Source of the DNA: Neptunicoccus cionae
GTDB lineage: Bacteria > Pseudomonadota > Alphaproteobacteria > Rhodobacterales > Rhodobacteraceae
NCBI RefSeq assembly: GCF_002860325.1
Contig: NZ_PKOJ01000003.1
Span: forward strand, 1-64,000
Reading direction: 5' to 3'
DNA length: 64,000 nucleotides
This document shows, piece by piece, positions 1 through 9,334 of this stretch. A program made the position numbers and the translations under genes. The stretch's first letter is position 1; the number at the start of each line of letters is the position of its first letter. A model generated the notes under the pieces. That model searched no databases. It was given only the letters and a program-made list of their open reading frames with translations, and had not been told where the DNA came from.

Positions 1-446
1 TGAGAAATGACAGAACACAACCCGATCAGCAGGAGCAGAGAGTAGCTTAATTTACGCCAGATCCTGTCCGACAAATGGGGAGCAGCTCAAGTCGGCGGAA
101 AAAAACAAGCACTCAAGCTGTATTGATTATTCCTCCTGTAGATCCCCTTGATGCCTTTTGCTCGCCTTCCACACCCGATAGGCTTTTTAACTTTCAACGT
201 GTCCGCCAGCCCGAACTGCCGATTGAACGCGCAGGTTTGAAGCTCAGGTATCACCACTCTGCGAGTAACAGATGTCGAGAGGACCTTACGGGCGCGGGAT
301 TGGCCATTCCAAGGTAAACGTTGGGGGGACTTCAGCTCACATATCCGTTAGCCGGCATAATCTGCGCATCGCATCTCTTTCTTGCCTGTAAGCTCTTAGT
401 CCTTCTTTAAAAGGAGAACGGCTTGGCCAGAACGTTCAACACTGGT
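1..446. other. Left-edge stretch without a recognisable gene
   Basis: I see no gene I can support here. An 80-codon open frame on the + strand (75-317) has no family signature and no convincing ribosome binding site. A weak TCCTT/AAGGA hairpin at about 391-408 lies just beyond the 3' end of the leftward phospholipase D gene and could help end its transcript. The codon texture is unlike the flanking genes, so the stretch may be decayed sequence, but nothing proves transfer. Confidence 0.4.
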
Positions 447-2045
447 TCAGTTGCCCCACTTCCGCCATGCCAGCCAGCCGAGCGCCAGTCCTGTGACGAG
501 AAATGCGATGTGGCGGGGGCGTAGGCCCCTGCCTGCATTGGTTTCCTCGCCCGGATGATATCGCGGATCCAACAGCCGCGTATTGGCGAGGAGCTCTCCC
601 ATAACCGTCGCGCTGTCACGTTCTACGTCACGAAGCCCGCGCCCCGATGCACGGTTCAGACGCCCGATGGTCGCGATGAAGCCTTTTTCTTGTGCGAAGG
701 TCTGTTCGAAGGTTTCCGTGGAAACGTCGAGGTGCTCAGAGATCAATCGGACGCGAAAGCTTTCGATTACATCTGCAGGCTCCGCAATGGCCACGTTGCA
801 TTCCGTGTCGAACCCCATCGAGCGGTCATTTATGTTGCTCGACCCGATCTTCAGCAGGAAATCGTCCACGACCATTATCTTGGCATGAACATATATCGGC
901 TCCCCTGCTTTGGTCACGGGGTAATAGATCCGGAACCGGTCCTGATGGTCCGCTGCTTCCAAACGCTCTATCATCCTCTGGCGGGTTACGTGCATTGCAT
1001 CGTCTTCAAGCTGGGATTCTGCCTCCACCGGATTGATTACGACAATCTCGGGGCCGTTCTGCTCTCTCAAACGTTCTTCAAGTGCTGCGCATATGCTCTC
1101 CGCAGCGAAGTATTGGGATTCGATGTAAATAATCTGCTGTGCAGCCTTGATCCCGTCGAGATACAGCTGCTCTATTTCGTTAATCAGCGGTTTTCCGTCA
1201 AACGGTGGCTCCGTGCGAGAGATTGCCACGTCAATGTCTCTTGCATCCACGTCCAAACCTTCCGGCCAGGGAGTCGGCGGTGTGTCTTCGGGCGGTTGCA
1301 GGGTCTCTCCGTTGGCTCTGTGCCAGCGTCTGCGGGAAAGTTTCGCCAGAGCAGCGGCTGCAGGGCCTGACATGGCCGAAGTGGCGTCATGCCAAGGGCC
1401 CGAGCGTGTACCATCCTTGCAAATCCGGCGCGGGTCGTCAGGAAGGTGCTCTGACGTGTCCCAACGTTTTTCCGTTGCATCAATCCCGCCGCAAAAGGCC
1501 AGCGCATCATCGGCAACGACAATCTTCTGGTGATGGCAGGCGCCGAACGGGTGATGCCCGTCCAATGCGAAATGGATACGGTCACTCCCGAACATGCTGA
1601 GCGCGACAGAGGGCGCCAACCGGCCCGGTGCCGCCAGTACGGCGCCGTTCCATTTCAGCATGTAAACATTAAGCTCCGGTGAACGCTCTACGATTGCTTC
1701 TATAAAGCTGCCAAGCTGGTTGGGCAGACCATCCGGGGCCAACCCGTTTTCGTCCGCCTCTCCGGGCAGCATTTCCAGTTCAAAATCGAAGTCCCACCCT
1801 ATAAGCAGAAGCTCTTTTTTCGCGCCAATGAACACCTTGCGCAATACTCGGAAGTAATCCGCAGCATCAACGATCAGCGCAAATTTATGCGCCCGCGCCA
1901 CCTTCCACGCGGTCTCATCCCGGAACATCGTCTGCTGCTGGTGCACTGAAGGGCCATCGCTGGCGGACAGCTCTGGTTCTGGATCGGCTTGATCTGGCAT
2001 TTCGGCACTCCGGTTCTGGGTTTCATCATGGACATAATCGCCCAT
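447..2045 (-). CDS. Phospholipase D-like phosphodiesterase with C-terminal membrane anchor
   Basis: A 532-residue protein with two HKD (HxKx4D) active-site motifs, one at about residues 172-179 (HHQKIVVAD) and one at about 387-394 (VHAKIMVVD, followed by GSSNINDRS). In the PLD superfamily the two motifs form one active site that cleaves or transfers phosphodiesters through a phosphohistidine. The order and spacing fit bacterial PLD and cardiolipin-synthase-like enzymes. A hydrophobic segment close to the C-terminus (about 508-525) followed by a basic tail suggests a tail anchor in the inner membrane. The first 40 residues are acidic and poorly conserved in type, so a later start at Met16 is possible. 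It lies 96 bp downstream of a sulfotransferase-like gene on the same strand. Substrate unknown: phospholipid or nucleic acid backbone are both possible. Confidence 0.85.
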   Translation of the reverse strand: MGDYVHDETQNRSAEMPDQADPEPELSASDGPSVHQQQTMFRDETAWKVARAHKFALIVDAADYFRVLRKVFIGAKKELLLIGWDFDFELEMLPGEADENGLAPDGLPNQLGSFIEAIVERSPELNVYMLKWNGAVLAAPGRLAPSVALSMFGSDRIHFALDGHHPFGACHHQKIVVADDALAFCGGIDATEKRWDTSEHLPDDPRRICKDGTRSGPWHDATSAMSGPAAAALAKLSRRRWHRANGETLQPPEDTPPTPWPEGLDVDARDIDVAISRTEPPFDGKPLINEIEQLYLDGIKAAQQIIYIESQYFAAESICAALEERLREQNGPEIVVINPVEAESQLEDDAMHVTRQRMIERLEAADHQDRFRIYYPVTKAGEPIYVHAKIMVVDDFLLKIGSSNINDRSMGFDTECNVAIAEPADVIESFRVRLISEHLDVSTETFEQTFAQEKGFIATIGRLNRASGRGLRDVERDSATVMGELLANTRLLDPRYHPGEETNAGRGLRPRHIAFLVTGLALGWLAWRKWGN

Positions 2046-2141
2046 GCGTGAAAGCCCCGCTACGAGGCCCCTACAAAAGAAACGGCTGCGGGCGCTATCG
2101 GTTCCGAAGTTCCTACAGAAAGAACGGCGCTTGGCTTTCGA

Positions 2142-3311
2142 TCAGGCGATCAGGCGGGCAGCCTGTTCACATAGAACCACAGCCCTATCCCGTGCGTGCC
2201 GTTGATTGGCATTCAAATTTTCCGCCTCTTGCGGGTCCACGTAACCGCGCAGGACAGAATTCACCGCACGCCAGATTTTCGGAGTCCCTTCGGCCCGGGT
2301 CACGCAGTCCTTCGCGACCTGCTCGATTTCTTTTATCTTCCCAGACGTAAGATGATCCAGCGGCTGGGTCGATTGAGGTTCCGGTCTGGCTTTCTCCAGT
2401 GACCGATCCAATGCATTTTCAAGCCACGGGCTGTCAAAGAATGTATCATCGGTCTGGCGGGCATCCGCGCGGAACCGACGGTCTACCTGTTCCATAAGAG
2501 ATCGATCCAGAGCGAGTTTTTCGTCCTTGGCGCCGGGAACATGGCCAACGCTATACCCGACAGCACCGCCGATTATTGTTCGCAGAACCTTGGGAACGCC
2601 CTCCGTGATCAACGTGTTCTGAAAAACGCGCATACCGGCGATCTGGCGCACACCAAGCGACTGGTTCACATTGTCAGCCTGTTGCAATGTAAACGGCTCC
2701 CCTTCCAGCACGATGTGAAGGAAATCCGAAACCACATCCTGATCGCGCAGCCCTTCGCGCACAAAGGGCCGCAGGACAAACCGCTCTCCAAACACGGATC
2801 TCCAGCGGGTAAACCGCTTGTGATAGGTCAGGAAACGGTCTGCTCCCATAGTATCAAACAGAGGCGCCATGTCCTGCACGAACAAACCCATTTTAACCCT
2901 CTGGGCATAGGTGGACACAAACCGGTCCGCATGAGGCCGTACATAGGCCACGATCCGGCAACTGTCCGCAAATTCAGGCAGATACTGGTCCAGAGCATCC
3001 TTGAATTCGCGGGGTTTCGCACGGGTGAGGAATTCGGAGGAAATGACGCCGTAATCCGCCTCTTCAGCATGCGCCCACTCTGCCAGTTCGGGAAATCGCT
3101 TGGCCTTTTCGCCCGGACCGGCATTTTTCCGCATTGCCTTGCCCAGCGCAACCTCGTTGCGGTTTCGGGACAGACGCACCGTCCGGTGCTCGCTCTGCCA
3201 AAGCGCCTCTGCCAGTGTTTTTTGAATGGAACTCGACCCGTTTTTGGGATCGCCAATGTGAATTACCAGATTTTTTATCAAAGACTGTAGACCTTGCACC
3301 CGCTGCGGCAT
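2142..3311 (-). CDS. Sulfotransferase-like protein
   Basis: A 389-residue soluble protein. Near the N-terminus, residues 17-30 read IHIGDPKNGSSSIQ, which resembles the 5'-phosphosulfate-binding loop of sulfotransferases (usually PKTGTTS-like). Residues 124-133 read VRPHADRFVS, which fits the 3'-phosphate loop with its conserved Arg and Ser. These two sites are the family hallmarks for binding the sulfate donor PAPS. The rest shows no other recognised domain. Members in marine alphaproteobacteria are often annotated as hypothetical or as sulfotransferase family proteins acting on cell-surface glycans; the substrate here cannot be told. It is encoded upstream of the PLD-like gene in the same direction. 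The threonines expected in the P-loop are serines here, so activity is not assured. Confidence 0.6.
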   Translation of the reverse strand: MPQRVQGLQSLIKNLVIHIGDPKNGSSSIQKTLAEALWQSEHRTVRLSRNRNEVALGKAMRKNAGPGEKAKRFPELAEWAHAEEADYGVISSEFLTRAKPREFKDALDQYLPEFADSCRIVAYVRPHADRFVSTYAQRVKMGLFVQDMAPLFDTMGADRFLTYHKRFTRWRSVFGERFVLRPFVREGLRDQDVVSDFLHIVLEGEPFTLQQADNVNQSLGVRQIAGMRVFQNTLITEGVPKVLRTIIGGAVGYSVGHVPGAKDEKLALDRSLMEQVDRRFRADARQTDDTFFDSPWLENALDRSLEKARPEPQSTQPLDHLTSGKIKEIEQVAKDCVTRAEGTPKIWRAVNSVLRGYVDPQEAENLNANQRHARDRAVVLCEQAARLIA

Positions 3312-3388
3312 TGCAAAGCCGCTACAAACCTACATCCCAAATCGCGCAGCGCGACGCAAGAGCGGCTTGCGCTCCAATAGTCCTCACG

Positions 3389-4645
3389 TCACTCCATCAG
3401 GCGTGCGAGTGCATTTTCGTTTGCTCCTCGGAACCATTTTACGATCTTCACGCGGTCTTCGTCAGGCATATAGGTTATGTTAGCAGGGGGCATCGCGTGA
3501 GAGACGCCGGACTGCAGATAGATCTGGCGGGCGGCACGGGCGACGTCGGATTTTGTTTCCAGATGCACCCCTTTGGGCGCCCAATGCATACCCTCCCATG
3601 CCGGTTCGCGGGAATGGCACATGGAACAGCGGCCAAGGACGATTTCGTGGACTTTCTCAAACCCCTCGGCCTGTGCATAGCGCTGTTCGTATTTTGTTAG
3701 CGGCTGGTTCTCTACCGTGTCGTAATCTCCGTCCCAGCTTGAGGCCGTGGAGAGCCACGCAATAATCACAAACAGGATCACCGTCGCCGCCCAGGTCCAG
3801 GTCGGTCCCCGTCCGGTGGCGTGCATGGTGTTGAAGTAATGACGGATTGTGACACCAGTCAAAAAGATCAGTGAGGCAATAATCCAGCTGTATTCGGTCG
3901 CAAAAGCCAGCGGATAGTGGTTGGACAGCATCAGGAACAGAACCGGCAGCGTCAGATAATTGTTGTGGGTACTGCGCAGCTTGGCAATCTTGCCGTATTT
4001 CGGATCAGGGGTGCGGCCTTCCTGCAAATCCTTCACCACGATGCGCTGGTTCGGCATGATGATCAAAAACACATTGGCTGTCATGATGGTCGCGGTGAAC
4101 GCCCCCAGATGCAACAGCGCGGCCCGCCCTGTGAAGATCTGGTTATAGCCCCATGACATCGCCACAAGGATTACGAACAGCAGCAGCATAAGCACGGTCG
4201 GGGTTTCGCCCAGCTTGGATTTGCACAGGAAATCGTAACAAATCCAGCCAATTGTAAGCGAACCACCGGAAATCAGAATGGCCTGCCACACTGCCAGATC
4301 CGCCTTGGCCGGATCAATCAGGAACAGCTCTGCGCCGACCCAATAGACGATCATCAAAAGTGCGGCACCGGACAACCATGTTGCGTAACTCTCCCATTTG
4401 AACCAGATTAGATGGTCGGGCATGTTTTCTGGTGCCACAAGGAACTTGCGGATGTGATAGAACCCGCCCCCGTGCACCTGCCATTCTTCGCCGTGGGCGC
4501 CAACCGGCAGGTCAGGCGCCTTGCGCAGCCCCAGATCCAGTGCGACAAAGTAAAAGGAAGACCCGATCCATGCGATAGCCGTGATGACGTGCAGCCAGCG
4601 GACCGCAAAAGCAAACCAATCCCACAAGATTGCGATATCATACAT
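3389..4645 (-). CDS. puuD: Urate hydroxylase PuuD, membrane protein with cytochrome c domain
   Basis: A 418-residue protein. The N-terminal three-quarters is hydrophobic with about eight membrane segments (DUF989-type), starting YDIAILWDWFAFAVRWLHVI. The C-terminal part is a cytochrome c domain with a CSMCH haem-attachment motif and a downstream Met-rich segment (HAMPPANITYMP) for an axial ligand. This is the architecture of PuuD, a membrane urate oxidase that converts urate to 5-hydroxyisourate and passes electrons to the respiratory chain instead of making hydrogen peroxide. A good Shine-Dalgarno (AAAGGAG) precedes the chosen ATG. It is divergent from a LysR regulator 96 bp away, a likely controller. 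allA, a xanthine/urate-type permease and allE nearby support a purine role. 5-hydroxyisourate hydrolase and OHCU decarboxylase are not present in the window. Confidence 0.9.
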   Translation of the reverse strand: MYDIAILWDWFAFAVRWLHVITAIAWIGSSFYFVALDLGLRKAPDLPVGAHGEEWQVHGGGFYHIRKFLVAPENMPDHLIWFKWESYATWLSGAALLMIVYWVGAELFLIDPAKADLAVWQAILISGGSLTIGWICYDFLCKSKLGETPTVLMLLLFVILVAMSWGYNQIFTGRAALLHLGAFTATIMTANVFLIIMPNQRIVVKDLQEGRTPDPKYGKIAKLRSTHNNYLTLPVLFLMLSNHYPLAFATEYSWIIASLIFLTGVTIRHYFNTMHATGRGPTWTWAATVILFVIIAWLSTASSWDGDYDTVENQPLTKYEQRYAQAEGFEKVHEIVLGRCSMCHSREPAWEGMHWAPKGVHLETKSDVARAARQIYLQSGVSHAMPPANITYMPDEDRVKIVKWFRGANENALARLME

Positions 4646-4741
4646 TAATCTGTTCTCCTTTGTCCGGGATTCACCCTATCGTCCGCCTGATTTTCGCGCT
4701 ACGCCTGTCATTCAGCAAACAGTGTCAAAAAAAAACTTACA

Positions 4742-5659
4742 ATGTCTTATTTCGACAATATCAGAACCTTTATACGGGTGTATGAACTGGGCAGCATGTC
4801 TGCGGCTGCGCGGGACCAGCGCATATCCCCTGCGGTGGCCTCGGCACGGATTTCCCAGCTTGAGGCCCATCTGGACGTGCGCCTGTTCCAGCGGACCACC
4901 CGCAGCCTGACCCCGACCGAACAGGGACAATTGTTTTATGAAGGCGCCTGCGGGGTGCTGGAGGCAGTGGAATCTGCCGAGGCGAGCATCGGGGATGTGA
5001 CGGACAACCCCCGCGGCACGCTGTATATCGCGGCGCCGCTCGGGGTGGGGCGGCGTTTGATTGCGCCTCATACTCCGGCGTTTACCGCGCAATATCCGCT
5101 GGTAGATGTGCGCTTGCGTCTAAGCGACCGGAACATCGACCTGACCGCCGAAGGATTGGATATCTCGTTCTTTCTGGGGCGTCCGGCGGATTCCAACCTG
5201 CGTATCCGCAAGATTGCCGACTGCCAGCGGGTGCTTTGCGCCAGTCCCGCCTATATCGAAACCCATGGCCATCCCAAGACGGGCGCCGAGATTGAACGCG
5301 GCCAGCATAATTGTCTCAACTTGCGCTACCCGGGCGCCACGGAATTCCAGTGGGAGCTGGAAACCCCAAAAGGCCCGCAAAAGTTCAACGTGCGGGGCCG
5401 GATTGAATGTGACGACGGGGATGTGCTGACGGATTGGGCGCTGGCGGGTGCGGGCATCGCCTTGAAACCTGTGTTTGAAATCGCTGAACATCTCCACAGT
5501 GGTGCCCTGGTTCCCGTGGTGAAAGAGACCCCGCCCCTGCCCGTTCAGATGGCCTGTCTTTATACCCATCGCCGCCATCAAGACCCCAAAGCGCGGCTGT
5601 TCATGGAGTTCATGATCGAACGCATCGAAAGCGCGATCCGCGGAACCGAACAAAGCTGA
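4742..5659 (+). CDS. LysR-family transcriptional regulator divergent from puuD
   Basis: A 305-residue LysR-type regulator with the N-terminal winged helix-turn-helix (residues about 1-60, including GSMSAAARDQRISPAVASAR and the QLEAHLDVRLFQRTTRSL recognition region) followed by a periplasmic-binding-like effector domain. Its start is 96 bp from the divergent puuD start, the usual arrangement for a LysR protein regulating its neighbour and itself. Effector unknown; urate or another purine intermediate is an inference from position only. Confidence 0.88.
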   Translation: MSYFDNIRTFIRVYELGSMSAAARDQRISPAVASARISQLEAHLDVRLFQRTTRSLTPTEQGQLFYEGACGVLEAVESAEASIGDVTDNPRGTLYIAAPLGVGRRLIAPHTPAFTAQYPLVDVRLRLSDRNIDLTAEGLDISFFLGRPADSNLRIRKIADCQRVLCASPAYIETHGHPKTGAEIERGQHNCLNLRYPGATEFQWELETPKGPQKFNVRGRIECDDGDVLTDWALAGAGIALKPVFEIAEHLHSGALVPVVKETPPLPVQMACLYTHRRHQDPKARLFMEFMIERIESAIRGTEQS

Positions 5660-5683
5660 AAGATTATCCTTTACCCCTTTGCA

Positions 5684-5714
5684 ACCACCGGCAGGCTTTG
5701 TGCGAGCCGGTGGT
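5684..5714. terminator. Hairpin between convergent LysR and RTX genes
   Basis: A perfect 9-bp inverted repeat (ACCACCGGC at 5684-5692, GCCGGTGGT at 5706-5714) with a 13-nt loop sits between the converging 3' ends of the LysR and RTX genes. No strong T-tract follows directly, but a short T-run lies at 5724-5728. It is probably a bidirectional transcription end or transcript-stabilising stem. Confidence 0.6.
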
Positions 5715-5736
5715 CACATAGTGCTTTTTCTGAAGT

Positions 5737-6954
5737 TCAGAACAAAAAGTCGTTTGCCCCCAGATCGGCCAGATCCACGCCAACCAGCGTGATGGAGTTA
5801 CCGCCCTGCGAAATAACAACATCGGTTCCGTTTGCTGCTTGTTCCATGTGGTTATTCGCAAGGTCGTTCCAGTGTTTAATCTGGGTAACGCTGCTTAGAT
5901 CGATTTTTTCGTTGCTATTGCGCGCACCAAAATCGGTGATCACATCGTCGCCAAACTTGTTCTGGAACACAAATGTGTCCGCCCCCTTGCCACCGGTCAT
6001 CAGATCGTCTCCGGCCCCGCCTTTCAGTGTGTCCTTGCCATTACCGGCAACCATGACATCAGCGCCTTTACCGCCCGACAAGGCATCCTTTCCGCGACCA
6101 CCATAAATCTTGTCCGCTTTATTCCCGCCAAGCAATGTATCCGCCCCGTTGGCTCCGTTCAGAAGGTCACTTCCTGCTCCGCCCAGCAGCCTGTCCGAAC
6201 CTGCATTGCCATAAAGACTATCGCCGGATTCCTTGCCGATTAGCACGTCTGCGCCGGCATCCCCGAACAGAAAATCCTCGCCGCGTCCGCCATCAATAGT
6301 ATCGTCTCCGGCGCCACCGGAAATATAATCCGGCAGGGCAACTGCGACACGGTCCCCTGTCAGGGTCTCGTTTGATGAACCGCCTTTTAGAAGCGAAACG
6401 GTTGCATCCGTAAACGCAACGATCTCTACATTCTTCAGGCTGTCCCTGCCATAAGAACTGTCGATACGGAAACCGGAGCTTGTGGTTGATATAGAAGCAG
6501 TCGAGGAATGGACGGACACCACAAAAGTATCCGTACCTGTCCCACCGTCCACAGTATCGTTTCCGGTCCCAAGCTCGATCCGGTCGTCGCCCCCGAATGT
6601 GCGATAGGAATCGCCTTGAGCCCAAGCTGAAACAATTGTGTCGGAGCCGGAAAGAAGCCGCTGCTCTATGCTGGAAGGGCTGCCATAAGCAAGGTCGGAC
6701 ACGTTAAGGGAAAAGCCGCTGGCCGTTACAATCTGGCTGCTACCATAGCTCATGCTCAGAGAGTTGAATGTGCCGCCAGACAGCCCGTAGCTGTCATAAT
6801 AGAATGATCCGGTAGCACTGATGCTAAATCCTCCGGCCGAAGCTGAAATGTAGCTGCCCGAATAGCTGTTGACGCGGGCGTCATTAAAATTCGTGGAGTA
6901 CAGATCGCTGTAGGACCAATGGTTTGCGGAGGAATAGATCGTTACGTTCGCCAT
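5737..6954 (-). CDS. RTX (hemolysin-type calcium-binding) secreted protein
   Basis: A 405-residue protein without an N-terminal signal peptide. The first 110 residues are rich in Ser, Tyr and Gly. From about residue 120 it carries glycine/aspartate nonapeptide repeats of the GGxGxDxLx type (for example GGAGDDTIDGG, GGAGSDLLNG, GGKGADVMVAG) that bind calcium as a parallel beta-roll. The C-terminal 60 residues (ITDFGARNSNEKIDLS through ANDFLF) look like the uncleaved type I secretion signal region typical of this class. No enzymatic domain is recognised. It starts with a good Shine-Dalgarno (GGAGG, 8 nt spacing). No type I secretion ABC/MFP pair is encoded in the window, so export would depend on a system elsewhere. 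It interrupts the purine genes, with no obvious functional link. Confidence 0.85.
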   Translation of the reverse strand: MANVTIYSSANHWSYSDLYSTNFNDARVNSYSGSYISASAGGFSISATGSFYYDSYGLSGGTFNSLSMSYGSSQIVTASGFSLNVSDLAYGSPSSIEQRLLSGSDTIVSAWAQGDSYRTFGGDDRIELGTGNDTVDGGTGTDTFVVSVHSSTASISTTSSGFRIDSSYGRDSLKNVEIVAFTDATVSLLKGGSSNETLTGDRVAVALPDYISGGAGDDTIDGGRGEDFLFGDAGADVLIGKESGDSLYGNAGSDRLLGGAGSDLLNGANGADTLLGGNKADKIYGGRGKDALSGGKGADVMVAGNGKDTLKGGAGDDLMTGGKGADTFVFQNKFGDDVITDFGARNSNEKIDLSSVTQIKHWNDLANNHMEQAANGTDVVISQGGNSITLVGVDLADLGANDFLF

Positions 6955-7338
6955 TTACTTTGCCTCCACTTGGTATTGGTCAGGCCTTCAAAGGGGTAAA
7001 TACAATTTTGAAAACCTGAGGTAGAATGAGCGCCAAGAGACATCAGAAAAATCTTTTAGACTCAAGGGGCCAACCGGGAAAATTGGGGGAGGTTCTGTCT
7101 CAAAACCGCGACACAGCCTGCGCAACGCCTTGTCACAAAGGGAAAACAGTGGCGTAGGATTATTCATATTCTGTCAATATCTTAGCCAATACCCCCCAAG
7201 ATCCTGTAAAATTTTACAGTGCTTTCGTTTTTTCTTGAAAAACGCGGCGGTCTTTGTGCCCTATACCAAGAATACGTTGAAATTCGTTAGACAGTTTCTT
7301 CATATCCAATAAAGCCGAACAGACTCGGGAGGCCCATT
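6955..7338. other. Intergenic region upstream of allA
   Basis: A 384-bp AT-richer stretch between the divergent RTX gene and allA with no supported coding frame. It must hold both promoters. Its clearest structure is the 16-bp perfect palindrome at 7204-7219, listed separately. Confidence 0.6.
7204..7219. promoter_or_regulatory. Perfect 16-bp palindrome, candidate operator upstream of allA
   Basis: CTGTAAAATTTTACAG is a perfect palindrome centred about 127 bp upstream of the allA start. Its size and symmetry suit a dimeric repressor or activator. No T-run follows, so it is not a terminator. The cognate regulator is unknown. Confidence 0.5.
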
Positions 7339-7830
7339 ATGCCCCGCACGATCCAGACAAGCCCCCTGACCCGCGCAGCTTTTACCCCTTTCGGAGAGGT
7401 TCTGGATGTTGACGGACCGGCGGACAAGATGATCAACGAGGGGCTGTGCGGACGTTATCATGATCGCGCAAAGCTGGATTTCAACGACGGTCGTGCAGGA
7501 ATCAGCCTGTTCAACGCGCAAAAACGTAGCCTGCCCCTGACGCTTAACATGATGGAGCGCCACCCCGATGGCAGCCAGGCCTTCCTGCCCATGCACCGGA
7601 ACCCGTTTCTGGTGGTCGTGGCCGCAGATGACAACGGCGCACCGGCAAAGCCGCTGGCCTTTGTCACCACCCCCGGTCAGGGCATCAATTTTCATCGCAA
7701 CGTCTGGCACGGCGTGCTGACCCCGCTGCATGATCCGGGGCTTTTCGCCGTGGTGGACCGCATCGGCGACGGTGCCAATCTTCAGGAACACTGGTTTGAC
7801 CAGCCTTGGCAAATCACTGACAGCAATTAA
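7339..7830 (+). CDS. allA: Ureidoglycolate lyase AllA
   Basis: A 163-residue protein of the ureidoglycolate lyase family (usual length about 160). It splits (S)-ureidoglycolate to glyoxylate and urea, the last carbon-releasing step of purine/allantoin degradation. Recognisable segments include an N-terminal AFTPFGEV, the central SLFNAQKRSLPLTLNMMERHP and FLPM, and the C-terminal FHRNVWHGVL with the His residues expected near the active site. A GGGAGG Shine-Dalgarno precedes the ATG. It is followed after 54 bp by a permease gene and probably forms an operon with it. Its product glyoxylate is the substrate of the bhc cycle encoded about 5 kb away. Confidence 0.9.
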   Translation: MPRTIQTSPLTRAAFTPFGEVLDVDGPADKMINEGLCGRYHDRAKLDFNDGRAGISLFNAQKRSLPLTLNMMERHPDGSQAFLPMHRNPFLVVVAADDNGAPAKPLAFVTTPGQGINFHRNVWHGVLTPLHDPGLFAVVDRIGDGANLQEHWFDQPWQITDSN

Positions 7831-7884
7831 TCGAACCGCCAACAAGAGCGGGCAATAGGGAAACGTCTTATAGGGAGACACTAA

Positions 7885-9315
7885 ATGTCAGACACTTCAC
7901 TCGGGACTGCGGAACAACTCCGCGATCCCAATTACACGCCGCCACTGCTTAAAGCGGTTCCGCTTGGCATCCAGCATGTACTGGCGATGTTCGTTTCGAA
8001 CGTAACGCCTGCAATCATTATTGCAGGGGCCGCCGGTTTCGGTTTCGGGTCCGATGCGGGCGCGCAAGGCTTTCCGGATATGACCTATCTGATCCAGATG
8101 TCCATGCTGTTTGCCGGCATCGCAACCCTGTTCCAGACCATCGGAATGGGGCCGGTCGGGGCGCGCTTGCCCATCGTGCAGGGCACCAGCTTTGCCTTTA
8201 TCCCGATCATGATTCCGCTGGTGGCCGGTAAAGGCGTAGAAGCCATGCCCGCCCTGTTCGGCGGTGTGCTGGTCGGCGGCTTGTTTCATGCGATTATCGG
8301 CACATTCATTGGCAAGATCCGTTTTGCCCTGCCCCCGCTTGTTACCGGCTTGATCGTCACCATGATCGGCCTTGCACTGGTCAAGGTCGGCATCCAATAC
8401 GCGGCTGGCGGTGTGCCTGCGATCGACAAACCGGAATACGGCAGCCTGCTGAACTGGTCGGTTGCCGGTGTTGTGATCCTTGTGACACTGGGGTTGAAGT
8501 TTTTCGCCCGTGGCATGATGGCCGTGTCCGCCGTGGTGATTGGCATCATCGTTGGCTACTTTTACTCCATGCTCTTCGGACTGGTAACGTTTGAAGGTAT
8601 CGCCACAAGCTGGTCCCGCGCCGCACCTGTGGCAATGCCGGTGCCGTTCAAATACGGGCTGGAATTCGGCTTTGCCGCGATCATCGGCTTCTGCCTGATG
8701 GCCTTTGTTTCAGCGGTCGAAACCGTGGGTGACGTGTCCGGTATCACCCGTGGGGGCGCAGGCCGCGAAGCAACAGACGCCGAGATCACCGGCGCAACCT
8801 ATGCAGACGGGATCGGCTCTGCGGTTGCAGGTATTTTTGGCGGCTTTCCAAACACATCATTCAGCCAGAATGTGGGCCTGATCGCCATGACCGGCGTGAT
8901 GAGCCGCCATGTGGTGACGATCGGTGCGGTCTTCCTGATCATCTGCGGCCTTGTGCCCAAAGTCGGCGCGCTGATCCGCACCATCCCGATCGAGGTGCTT
9001 GGCGGTGGTGTGATCGTCATGTTCGGCATGGTGGTTGCAGCCGGTATTTCGATGCTGTCGGATGTGAACTGGAACCGCCGCAACATGGTGATTTTTGCAA
9101 TTGCCTTGTCGGTGGGACTTGGCCTGCAACTGGACCCCAAAGCAGTGCAGTACCTGCCAGACACCCTGCGCATCCTGATGACATCGGGCCTGCTGCCCGC
9201 AGCCGTGATTGCGATTGTCCTCAACCTTGTGCTGCCCGAGGAACTTTCCAGCGAATCCACCGAGGAAGTGTCCGGCGGCATGTCAGGCCGTGGCACCGGC
9301 AAGCTGAGCGGGTAA
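7885..9315 (+). CDS. NCS2-family nucleobase permease (xanthine/urate type)
   Basis: A 476-residue inner-membrane transporter with 12-14 predicted membrane segments, including the family landmarks SAVETVGDVSGITRGG and FGGFPNTSFSQNVGLIAMTGV. The NAT signature N-x-G-x4-T is preceded by Gln (QNVGLIAMT). In this family Gln there is typical of xanthine/urate transporters, whereas uracil permeases such as UraA carry Glu. It probably imports xanthine or urate with protons. It follows allA by 54 bp with its own AGGGAG Shine-Dalgarno and ends just before a strong terminator. Confidence 0.88.
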   Translation: MSDTSLGTAEQLRDPNYTPPLLKAVPLGIQHVLAMFVSNVTPAIIIAGAAGFGFGSDAGAQGFPDMTYLIQMSMLFAGIATLFQTIGMGPVGARLPIVQGTSFAFIPIMIPLVAGKGVEAMPALFGGVLVGGLFHAIIGTFIGKIRFALPPLVTGLIVTMIGLALVKVGIQYAAGGVPAIDKPEYGSLLNWSVAGVVILVTLGLKFFARGMMAVSAVVIGIIVGYFYSMLFGLVTFEGIATSWSRAAPVAMPVPFKYGLEFGFAAIIGFCLMAFVSAVETVGDVSGITRGGAGREATDAEITGATYADGIGSAVAGIFGGFPNTSFSQNVGLIAMTGVMSRHVVTIGAVFLIICGLVPKVGALIRTIPIEVLGGGVIVMFGMVVAAGISMLSDVNWNRRNMVIFAIALSVGLGLQLDPKAVQYLPDTLRILMTSGLLPAAVIAIVLNLVLPEELSSESTEEVSGGMSGRGTGKLSG

Positions 9316-9334
9316 ACCCGAAGCTCCAACACAC

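Noticed and set aside
75-317. 80-codon frame at the left edge
   Set aside because: No family match, no convincing ribosome binding site, odd composition.
555-1370. Long + strand frame of 271 codons
   Set aside because: It is antisense to the PLD gene with both HKD motifs and has no domain of its own.
3317-3367. AGCCGCT/AGCGGCT inverted repeat as a terminator
   Set aside because: The arms are short and 37 bp apart, and no T-run follows on either strand.
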